A DNA stretch of 64,000 nt from the NCBI GenBank assembly GCA_944470555.2, contig OX104127.1, forward strand, positions 91,474,708 through 91,538,707, read 5' to 3'. Below are positions 46,560 to 56,740 of the stretch, one piece after another (positions within the stretch are counted from its first letter, which is position 1; the number at the start of each line of letters is the position of its first letter). The DNA is from Heterobilharzia americana. Lineage: Eukaryota; Platyhelminthes; Trematoda; Strigeidida; Schistosomatidae. The translations under genes and the position numbers were made by a program. Under the pieces are notes generated by a model. That model made no database searches. It was given only the letters and a program-made list of their open reading frames with translations, and was not told the DNA's origin.

Positions 46560-49500
46560 TCAGTAGCACGTCTCCAGTGCACTCTGTTCTCTGAGATCTT
46601 TTGAACCTGGCTCCACGACGGCCCAGAAGCTCTCATTTCCTCCTCGCACGATCTCCCCCATGTCATCCTCTCCTCAGACGTCCAACTCGTCGCTTCCCAT
46701 GGGGATACCACTCGAGGGCCTGGCGCGTGATGTCCCCAGTCGGCTTTCTCAGTGTATGCCCAATCCATCTCCATTTCCTCCTGCATATTTGTTGCGTGAT
46801 AAGTTCTTGGTTGGTTCGTTCCCAGAGTTCCTTGTTGCTTATTCTTTCTGGCCACCTGATCTTCAGTAGCGAGCGTAAGCAGTTGTTGATGAATGTCTGT
46901 AGTTTATTGGAAATGCCTTTCGTGACGCGCCAAGTCTCTGAACCATACAGGAGCACTGACTTGACGTTGGTGTTGAAAATCCGGATGTTGTTCCACATGC
47001 TGAGTACAGAAGATCTCCACACTGGTTTCAGGCTAATGAACGCCTGTCTTGTTTTTCCGATTCTGACTTTGACATCGTCGTCTGTGCCGCCTGTAGTCGA
47101 AACAGTGCTGCCTAGATAAGTGAAGGAGGCTACTTCCTTTAAGTTTCTCCCGTTGACGGTGATTGGAGTTTGTTGTTGTTGTTGATGGTGGTGGTGCGGT
47201 ATCTTCATCACTTCTGTCTTCTTTATATTCACCTGAAGTCCCGTCTTCGCTGTCTCGCCTCTTCTATCAACTTGTTAGTTTTCGCCTGTAGATCTTCAAG
47301 TTTATGTGACATCAGGCACAAGTCATCACTGGCGAAATCCAGATCTTCTAGGTTCTTTTCCGTCGTCCAGCGTATCCCCCTCTTCTCGCTGCCTACTGTT
47401 TGCTGCATGATCCAGTCCACCACAATCAGGAATACCATGGGGGATAGTAGGCAACCTTGTTTCACTCTTGTCTTCACTTCAAAAGCATCGCTGAGCTTTC
47501 TATTGTGAATTACTTGAGATGTGGCATCTTCACATAGTTGTTGAATGAGGCTGATAAAGGTTTGCGGTACTCCATAGTAATGAAGCAGTTTCCAAATTAC
47601 CTCTCGGTCGACGCTGTCAAATGCCTTCTCAAAGTCGGTGAAGTTGAGGTTGAGGGTTGAGTTGACTGCCATTCTATACTCTGTTCTATGATGATGCGTA
47701 GTGTAGCGTTGCAATTCGGTCCGCACATGATTTGTACTTCCTGAATCCAGCCAGCCAGCCTGTTCGGGTCGTAGTTTTGAATCCAGTGCATCCTTAAGCC
47801 TCTCCAGGATGATGCGGCTTAATATTTTGCTTGCTATGGGTTGACAGGAGAGTGATTATGCGCCAGTTCTTGCAAACACTCAGGTCTCCCTTCTTCGGCA
47901 GTTTGACAAGGTAACCCTTCTTCCAATCAATTGGCAGGTACCTTCTCTTCCTTCCACACCTTCTGCGATAGTGGTGTGAGCATGTCTGCTGTTGTCTCTG
48001 TGTCTGTTCTCAGTGCTTCTGGCGGTGTCCCGTCTGGTCCTGCTGCTTTCCCACATTTCAGTAGCTTTATGGCGTTCAGGACTTCCACTTTTGTTGGAGG
48101 ATTTATGTTCACTCGTAGTTCAGCCGCTGGGCTGCTGGTGGTATTTCTGGATAAAGTGCAGGTGGTGGTGGTGGTGGATTCAAGAGCTTCTTGAAGTGGT
48201 CGGCCCATTGTTTCCTTTGTTTCTCTTCTTTCGTAGTTAGATTTCCGTCATCATCTTTTATTGGTTTCGTCTGCGTTGCTCTCTTCCCAGATAGCAACCT
48301 GGTTATTTGATACAATGTCGTCAGGTCTCTTCTCCCTGCAGCCTGTTCTGCTTCACTTGCCAGTGTTTCATAGAAGTGTGTTTTGTCTTTCCACGCACTC
48401 TTCTTCACTTCTTTGTCCAGTGTAGTGTTTTATACATTGTACTCAGTTCCTCTTATCGTTGAGCATCCTTGCACTGGTTTATCTTCTGTCTCCCCATCCT
48501 CGTCTCCCTGCTCTATCAGCTTCCATGTATCTATCGAGATCCATTCCTTATCTTCTTTCTTCTTCCCTCCTAATACGGTTGTGCAGGTTTCTTTCCACAT
48601 CTCTTTCAAAGAGTTCCGGTGTTCTTCCACACAGGTTTCTTCAGGGATGTTCCTCGATATCTCCCATTTTGTCTTGATGGCTGACGTGAAGATTTCCTTT
48701 GTAGTTTCATCCTTCAGTTTCCGAGTGTTGTACTTGAACTGTGGTCTATCATTAACTTCCTTGAAGGCTTTTAACTTGATTTGGAAGGTTCCTTGCACTA
48801 GATAGTGGTCTGAACCTACATCTGCTCCTCTTCTTGACCTTGTGTTAAGTAGACTGCGTCTCCATTTTCTTGAGATTGAGATAAAGTCGATTTGACTTTT
48901 AGTGTGTCCATCTGGTGAAATCGAATCCATGTCGCTTTGTGGATATCCTTGTGCTTGAACACAGTGCCTCACTGCAATCGCCAAATCGTTGAATGCACAG
49001 AATTCTGCAAACAATTCTCCATTCTCGTTCATCACCTCACTGATCGCTTCTCGAACCATGGTTAGTTCTCTTCCTGTGTTGTCTGCTCCCAGTTTTGCAT
49101 TCATATCACCCATTAGAATTTTGATATCGCCAACTGGGGAGGGGTCTTGTCCAGTGTTGATTGAAGTTGTCTGTAGAATTCCTCCTTCTTTTCATCTGCA
49201 TTATTTCTAGGTGCATAGTGTAGCATTGTTTGATTATGACCTTCCTTCCTTATGAGTTGAACCTTATTTCTATGACCCTGATCTTGGAGGAGATTGGTTC
49301 CCACTGCATGAGAGAGAGCCTTCGATGTTGTTGGGGACATCATGATAGCCACTCCATAACTCAGTGTGCTCGTGGTTGTCGTCTGGGTGACAATATCAGA
49401 GTAGATTATTGATTCTCCAGTTGACAGTTTGGAGAGTCCACTTCCATTCCATCTGCTTTCGCAAATTCCAGGCACTTCAATGTGATACCATCTCATTTCT

Positions 49501-49577
49501 TTTGCAATCTGGGCTGCCCTGCTGGGTTCAAACATGGTGTGGACATTCCATGTCCCCACGTTTACTTTCGTTTTCAT
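46560..49577 (-). pseudogene. SR3-like endonuclease-RT, copy 2
   Basis: It has the same domains as copy 1, with identical predicted peptides for most blocks: 49577-49113, 49113-48430, 48408-48109, 47726-47229. The same lesions recur: the endonuclease frameshift, the loss of frame before 48430, the stop after KVPAN, and DFASDD in the RT palm (47339-47322). It differs from copy 1 in reading TGG (Trp) instead of TGA after LLKIR, so its C-terminal frame runs on for 63 more codons. It also has about 5 extra nt near 46680 that end that frame at RLRRG. Not autonomous. Confidence 0.93.
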
Positions 49578-49845
49578 CGAGGGAGAGAAGACACATCGGC
49601 CCGGTCAATTGGCTTTCCGAAGGCTTTCACCAACTGGCGTCATTTCGCCTCTCGGATTCCAGCGAGGAATAATTTTGTTATTATTTTTTATATTTTGTCT
49701 GTGCTTTGAAGTTTCTTTAGCGGTTAGATTTGTTTTATGGGGTAGGGTTGCTAGCCCTATGCCCAACCTTCCCTCTTAACCTGGGCTTAGAATCGTCTAG
49801 TAACTAGTGAACTAGTTAACCAGGCGAGGTTATTTGGGTGGTTCT

Positions 49846-52130
49846 GCCAATTTATAACTTCTCGTTGTTATCCATAATTCTTTGTCGATGGGCATCTACA
49901 ATTAGGAAACAATGGTTCCGTGACTTCTTGTCAGTGGTGGATGCGTAGGCTTCAAGCAGAAGGAAGACTGGTGAATGGGTTATCGGAGACCTAAGTTGGG
50001 GTAGGTATACCTTCTTCCGATGGTGGTTATCGATATTCCATCAGATATTTGCGAAGTGAAGGGCGGGTACTGATGAGGTGGGTACACGGTTACTGGAAGG
50101 GGGCAAACGTCTTCACCAGCCTCAGCAAGATAGAAGATAATGGTTTTCACGTCTGTGGCACATAATTAATGGCTGTTTCAGCTACCTAAGACTCCTGTTG
50201 GCCCAAGCCAGTGTTGCAGTTTGCCTGGTCCTTGCAGTCTCTATCGAAGGTGCGTGGCCTTTGACGATTTCTTGCTTCTTCGTCATAGGCATCGTGGACT
50301 CAGCACCAATTGGGACTTTTTAACTCACCAAGTTTATCCGTTGGATAGCCTTCTGAGTTACTAAGGTGGAATAAAACACACTGCTGATATGTCTTATGCC
50401 GTGGCCTAGAGCTTCGAGTATGTGGAAGCCATTTGACAGATTTATGTAGCTCTGTCATTTCTGATTGCGAAGGATGAATTCTCCACCAACAGGATATCGG
50501 TTTCCAGGAGTTCCTTAGTATCTTATCAGCCGAGGCTGTGGTGCCATCGATCGCGACCGGCTGAAGTATCACAAGAACGGTTTGCACTAGACATGGCAAT
50601 TTCCATAGAAACACCACTGGAAAAACCATTATCGAACATTCGCCGGTGAATAACTTCTCAGGTTCACGCCATCAAGCGAGCAGCTGAATTGTTCCTAAGC
50701 TCGGTATTACGCAGTGATTCAAACAGAGGTTGACAAAGTAAGGTCAGTTTTCTTCAGGGAGCTGCCCTGACCACTTACTTAAAGCTTGAACACCCAGAAA
50801 AAACGAACCATAACGCCACAACAATGGTGAAAATTATTGCAGTCATCATCACTCAATGTAAGCAGTAACCCCCCAATAATAAGTCACATAATCAGCTGAA
50901 GTACACCGCATATCGAGTGTTGAGTATAAGCAGAGCTGAAAACATGTGAGGGTTAAATAAACGTGTGCCGCCTGCAGATACCATGCGAGCCCAGAATTAA
51001 ACACTGAAATGGACGGGGGGAATTCGGGACCAGTATTATATGGTGTCACGCAAAGCGTAGCGACGGTTTGTATCCGCGATGTAGCAAACGGGGTCACTAG
51101 AATGAATTGAGCTGAACATACGATTCCGCCCGGCTACTGCCGTCAGTTTACGGCGGGGACTACATAATATTCCATCTTCAAACCATTTAGTAAGACTACA
51201 AGGTCGGAGCTTCTTACGAGGTCACTTTGGTTAGTTTTGTCACTGAGTGAATGGTTGCCAGGAGTCAAAGAGCCTGGATATTTGGGCACAAACAACACTC
51301 CTGGGCGCAGTTCCAACTGGAGCCAGGAGTTTGGTGAGGCTGCAGCCTGGTGTGGATTGTCTTCTGATATTTCCCTCTGGATCTCTAGGCATTGAGAAGT
51401 GATAGTTCGCAGATGTTGAAAAGGAGTTTGTGGCTTATTTCAGCGGCAAGCATGCGTTGGCACGATCCGTGCTAGTAATCTGCAGGCTGGGTGAGAAACA
51501 GAAACAGAAGGGCTTGAGAAGTGGAGTTAGAAATCTTAGAATTTGAGGATACTACACTGAAGACTAGGGTATATTGAAATGGCACGGGAGAATGAGGGGC
51601 TACATAATTTAACACTGAACTTTTACAGAGTCTTTGGAGCCTTGTTTGGTGTATTTTGCATGTCCAAGTTCAAGCTTTACCGCGAATGCCCAAAGATGGT
51701 GACTCTGTTTTGCATTTAAGGAACAGTAAGCGCTTTGGTATAAACATGTGGGGTTAAGATAAGAGAGTGGGCAAGATAATCGATGTGGTCTTAAGAGGAG
51801 GGCGGGTGTGGGGCGTTTAGTGGAGTATTAAAGAGCTTATTTTGTGGTCGGCAGTTCGTCTTCATCACCATTTCCGCGTCTTCTTAATATCGTCGCCATG
51901 GTTTTATTGTGACTATAAGCAGCCTTTTTGGGATTTCAAGCATATAACACTGCCTGCATGGTGTCTGATGGCTTTCTCAGAGACTTGTCATTTAGCGGCT
52001 TGGGTCTAATGACCTGAGATAAGGATGGTAACCGTAAGTTCCCACGATCACATCCGCCATCCTCTTGGAACAGCACTACATACGAACGTGACGTAACTTC
52101 TCGTTCCCCTCATGTTCAAGGAGATTTTGT
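49846..52130. other. No gene recognised; may include 5' UTR of the CR1-like element
   Basis: Sequence is visibly less AT-rich than the left half of the window. ORFs of about 80-110 codons on the minus strand show no domain. The end next to 52130 could be the leader of the downstream CR1/SR1-like element. No boundary or target-site duplication was found. Confidence 0.4.
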
Positions 52131-52296
52131 TCGATTCTGTTGCATCTGGTTGCTATTCGCCTCCTGAAATTACACCGAATCTTTTGAGGGTGTGCATATC
52201 CGTCTCCAAGCTCTGCAAATCTCAGACTGCAGGCGACACATGGAAGCACTGAAGTTGTCTTGCAAACGTTGAAGTTGCCTCCGTAGAAATACGATT

Positions 52297-53079
52297 ATGA
52301 GCACAAAAAGGCTTAAATTATCTGATTTGTCGCCTAAGGTTAAAAGTTTCACCAGTGACCGAGGCCCGTCGCCCAAGTTACCCGATCTTATGGCTGACGT
52401 CTACAGCGACGCTAATAAAGTTAAGTCCCATATTCTGGAAATCTCGAAAGCAGTTGGGAATATGCAGTGTAAGACGGAATATCTTATCCCACTGATGGAT
52501 TTGTTAGACCCCAAATGTGACTCCTCAGTTGATAGTTTAATAAAACGCGAGAGATTAGTTGACTTTGCAGCCATTGAGGTAAGCAACCGAATGCGACCCC
52601 CCTACGATCCAGTAGTTTTCAGCATGCCTGACAATTGCCAACTGGAGCGAACTAGGGCCGGTTGTGTATAAGCGCGTGGCTTGGCCGGCTCGTCTCGTAA
52701 TGTTCGTCACCTGAGGAAGGGAACAATCAGGTCCCCGTGTCCTGTTCCATTTCAGCCTAACCCACTGTGCAACGTAAAACACTTCTCCGACCCTCAGAAG
52801 ATTATAGCATCCACAACACCACGTAGCACGGTTAGGACATTTCTTGACCTTACTTCCTGTAAGCATCGCAAACAGAAATTCCGTACTGGACCGACCTCAC
52901 AGGTTTTACTAGAACCACGAGATACCGAAAGTGGAAGGCAGTTAAGGAATTGTGGGGGTGACAAGCTAACTAGAACTAGACTGGCCTTCACACCTACCCA
53001 GTTACCGGTGAAGAACTTGTCAATACAACAGGGAGCAAAAGAGATGCAGACTTCACACCGCCAACATGCAAAAATATAG
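52297..53079 (+). pseudogene. CR1-like ORF1, one in-frame stop
   Basis: The frame opens at ATG 52297 (MSTKRLKLSDL) and runs 124 codons to TAA at 52669-52671. The same frame then continues without shift from 52672 to 53079, giving 260 codons in all. Upstream, IRCISVSKLCK-like text in another frame suggests the true start lies further 5'. The protein is basic with no zinc finger seen. In this clade ORF1 proteins bind nucleic acid; the function here is inferred only from its position before the endonuclease. Confidence 0.6.
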
Positions 53080-54081
53080 TATCCACAGACCCAGACGACA
53101 AATCAAGTCTTAGTGATGAGCTGCAGGGATCCCAAGGCGGTTAATCCGATCATATCACACAGGCAGACCAATCTGTGCAACCCACCTCTTTGGCCTTGTT
53201 GCTGAATCCAGCACCCCCAAGTGAAGATCTAAACGTTTCAACCAAAAGCAGTGCTGCCCAGTAAAATCGAGGACCCCCAGTCGACAGGTGGCATATAGCG
53301 CCACGAACCTCCCTCAAGTTGGTTAATTCCCATACGAAGATATCTACGAAAACACTCCTCGCCCGGAACCTGGAAACAAAAGGATCTCAGCCAGTACAAT
53401 ACGGTGTAGCTGTCCAGTTGTGAGAGCGCAAGCAAGGCATACCGCCATAGATAACCCAAACCAACCAGACTGGGGAATATGGTGTCAAGAAATAACGATA
53501 GGTTTTTCTTGTCACGTCCCACCGTATACTTTCCGTCTACCTAGGAATATAACTCCAGTGCACCGTAAACGTACTTTGGTTCACAACGCAACGTGAATAA
53601 ACTGAAACCTATTCCCTTGCACGTTCGGAATAAGAGACCTTATGCCTGCCCTGTCCATGACATAAAAGCTAACGTAAGTAACACCTGTCCAGCGTTCTAT
53701 GAAGAATCCACGCTCTGGAACCCCTGAAAAATCCATTTTTCTTCGGGCTGCACAAAATAGTAACACTTCCAGCCACGCAGATAATGACATACTGGTGTCA
53801 ACTGCCATCAACTACAGCCAGCAGCCAATTCAGTGGCCGAAATACTTTGGTGATATCCTCCCATCCCCCAGGCCATTAATTGATCAGTCATCATCTAAGA
53901 CAACAATGGGTAGTACGGCATACAACGCTAAGGAACTTGCCTATATCTCGAAATTTCGCACCCCACATCCATTGACTCAAGTGAACGCTTTTATCTGATC
54001 CTGTTAATGACCTAGGCCTTGTCATAGCCCCATTAGAATTATCAGTTCTTCTGTTTAACTGATGTTCACTTTGTAGCTTAC

Positions 54082-54640
54082 GTGATCAAACCACGCTGCA
54101 TTTTAATCACTAAAACTTGGTGTACGTCAGATACCTCAAACCTCAGTCTCACATTAGATAATTACAGTTCGTATCGTAACGACAGTAGTACTTCTAAAAG
54201 TGGAGATTGCATTGTCTATGTTCTCTCCGATTTTTCATCTTCGAACGCCCGCCCGTTGGGTTGGGACCCATTAGATAATGCAGTATCCGTGAATATTAAC
54301 GCTTACAAAGATTACAAAATCACCGTTAGTTGCCTATACAGGCCACCGCACGCTGGAACTGCGGTCGACGAAAATATCAACGAAATATTCTAACTGCTGT
54401 CATTCCTGCCAACTTGTACAGCAGTAGATGGTGATTCTAATATACCGAGTATCATGTGGCAGACACTGCAAGGACCATCTCTTTTCAAGCCATTCCTTCA
54501 GAGCTTAGAAACCAACTGGTGGGTTGAAGTTGTCGATAGCTGTACTCGACCTGATCCTTTTAAGCAACGAACCACCATTCACCATACATACTAGCAGAGA
54601 ATTTCCAGAAAGTGGACACAAGGTTGTAGCCTGTCAACCC
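54082..54640 (+). pseudogene. CR1-like APE endonuclease, frameshifted
   Basis: The reading gives CILITKTWCTSDT (catalytic Glu of the usual ITETW changed to Lys), YSSYRNDSS, GDCIVYVLSDF and CLYRPPHAGTAVDENI. A stop at 54391 comes next, then DSNIPSIMWQ (usually GDFNxPxIxW) and, in a second frame, LDLILLSNEPPFTIH and SGHKVVACQ, with the SDH block as SGH. Three catalytic positions are therefore altered. Confidence 0.75.
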
Positions 54641-54889
54641 TTTGCACGATATAGGTGCACTCCTGTCCACGACACTTTCTTAGAAGTTTTGTTGACGTCG
54701 ATTGGCCAAGCTCACAATATCAACATGCTGTCTAGACTGGGACGAGTTGTTTTCATCCGATTTTCCGAACAACTCTCTTGCAAACTTCTGTTGCAGTTTA
54801 AACTACTGTCCCGACTCCACAGCCCCAAAGAAAGCACAAAAGTGGCATACTAATACCAAAGACTACATCTCTATCACATTCAGGAGAAA

Positions 54890-56640
54890 ACTAAGGAAAT
54901 TGAGGAAACACTTTTTCGCAGCCCATGACTTTTCCGTCATTCTTAGCATCCATGCCATTTTCGGTGACCTGCAAGTTCAAAAACGAAAAGGTGAAACCTT
55001 AGCCGAGAATGAACTTCTGAAACATGCAAGTAAAACTGGTCTTCTTGCCATCTCTCCTAAAAAAGTCAGTCATAGACCTGGCAAACTAAATGTGTTGAAG
55101 GTAGGCAACAAGACTTGCAGGCCCCGCAGAGATATGTGAACTACCAGGCGAAACGTTTGGCCCTTCATTCGCTGATTGCGATCGCAGCCTTGCAATACTC
55201 AGTGACACTAAAGCACATAAAATTTCTGAAGTTGAGTTTAACTCAAGCAACGTATGTGACACAATGAACTCGCTGAAACCACCTCTTAGTGGGGGAGTAG
55301 ACTGGACATCCAAGATTTTCATTAAAAATGGCTGCGCAAACTTCCCCATATTGCTGTCAAAAATATTCAGCCCTTCCTCAAACTCTGGCACTTTCCCAGT
55401 TTCACGGAAGACTAGTCATGCCACTCCGTGCTTTTAGAAATGCTCCAGACCCAGTCCGGAAAATAACCTTCCCACCAACACAATATCTGTCCTTTCGTGT
55501 ATATTTGGGAAAGCAGAGAAAATGCCGTCTTTTCTCACCTTTCAGATCACAAACTTATGAATTCCTTGCAGCACGGAAATCTGTCTAAGAAATCTTGTAT
55601 CACATGCAGCCTAGAATTCGTCGAACATTTAATTAACAGCAGAGACGATGGAAAAGGGGTTGTCCTGCTTTACTCCGATTTCACCAAAGCCTTTGATGAA
55701 GTGCATCACCGCCCACTCCTCCACGAGTTGAATTCATTTGGAATGAGTGGCAAGTTGCATGACTGGATCAGCTCATTTCCGTTGACCCGAATCCTAGTTG
55801 TTAAAACAAGCTCAAATTGTTCCCTTCCCAGAAATATCACCAATGGTGTTATCCGAAACTCCTTCCTCGGTACCCTTCTCTCTATAATGTATATAAATGA
55901 TATATGCGCCCGCGTGCAATCAGGACAAACCTTCCTCTTTGCAGATGACTTCTCAAAACACGCAGCGGCACGGTGCTACAAATCACGTCGCCTCATCGGC
56001 TTCATCCACCGGAACTTTCGCTTGAATGAAACCAAGTTGATTCTGCATAAGATGCGTGTGCAACCACTACTAGTATACTGTTCTGTTGTGCTTAGTTGAT
56101 CATGGTCTAATGACAATCAGCAAATAAAGAAAACTCAGCGACACCCTACTAGACTTATTTTTCCCGGTAACTCATACAGAGGCAGATGCCATGCTAATCG
56201 ATCAGAGGCTACTTGGTTAGGGCAAACAAAGTTGAACCTCAGCATCTCCTACAAAGTCCCACACCATGAAGTGACTGCCAAAGTGAATACAGTAAAGTTC
56301 GCTGACAACAGCCCCACAACTTAGAGACCAAGACTGCCTAGCTAGACTACCGCATGTGTTCAAACAGCTGAAATCCTCATTTTTCACAACTCGTTACGCT
56401 AACATTTGGAACAGACCGCCTCATCATTTCCGATGCTGCAAGACCATATCTCAAGTTAAATCAACCTCGAGCCACTACCTTAATGAACTTGGAGTATGAA
56501 GGATTCTTAATGTACCCCACATGGACGACACTATATTCTTTATTGGCCCACCAAGTATCCAGAGTACAATGCATAATAATCAAATGCAACCACCCAAGAA
56601 TTTATCGAACGTTCAGTAATTTTTGTTGAATTACATACCA
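54890..56640 (+). pseudogene. CR1-like reverse transcriptase, decayed
   Basis: Across frames: FRRKLRKLRK, ...MNSLKPPLSGGVDW, then a clean 200-codon frame (55497-56099) with LLYSDFTKAFDEVHHRPLLH, a degraded GVIRNSFLGTLLSIMYINDI block (normally GVxQGSVLGPLLF) and TFLFADDFSK (FADD codons 55938-55949). An internal deletion follows, then RLIGFIHRNFRLNETKLILH and RVQPLLVYCSVVLSW, the thumb end. It is 3'-deleted between FADD and thumb, and stops recur to 56640. Confidence 0.85.
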
Positions 56641-56740
56641 TCCTATGCGAATTTGTGGTGATCGTGTTTGATGGTAGTTACCGTTCCTAACATCAGTGCA
56701 GCCATAGTTCAGCCGCTCTCAACCCCTCTTACAAATAAAC

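Larger units (their letters stand above)
46460..49845 (-). mobile_element. SR3/Perere-3-like RTE element, copy 2 with TSD
   Basis: A minus-strand element (46471-49834) with its ATT-run tail at 46471-46528 and its 5' end at 49834. It is flanked by an 11-bp duplication, TGGGTGGTTCT (46460-46470 and 49835-49845), different from that of copy 1. It is a reverse-complement match of copy 1 with only a handful of differences. Its 3' end lies about 1.28 kb upstream of the PGRMC start codon and it is in the same orientation as that gene. Confidence 0.95.
52130..56740 (+). mobile_element. CR1/SR1-like non-LTR retrotransposon, decayed
   Basis: ORF1, APE endonuclease and RT blocks follow one another on the plus strand, and an AAATAAACG motif at about 56735 could be the polyadenylation region. 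Both ends are approximate. The clade call rests on the endonuclease and RT motifs (ITKTWC, CLYRPPHAGTA, FADD); SR1 is the schistosome CR1-like family I recall. Confidence 0.8.

Noticed and set aside
48383..48805. Ser/Phe-rich plus-strand ORF of 140 codons, also seen at 42132-41710
   Set aside because: It is antisense to the SR3-like endonuclease and appears twice only because the element is present twice.
40671..49845. Composite DNA transposon made of two inverted elements around a cargo gene
   Set aside because: Each copy has its own distinct target-site duplication and a microsatellite tail, so they are two retrotranspositions, not the ends of one transposon.
40671..49845. Assembly artefact from a duplicated contig
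   Set aside because: The copies differ at several bases, have different tail lengths and unrelated flanks with proper TSDs.
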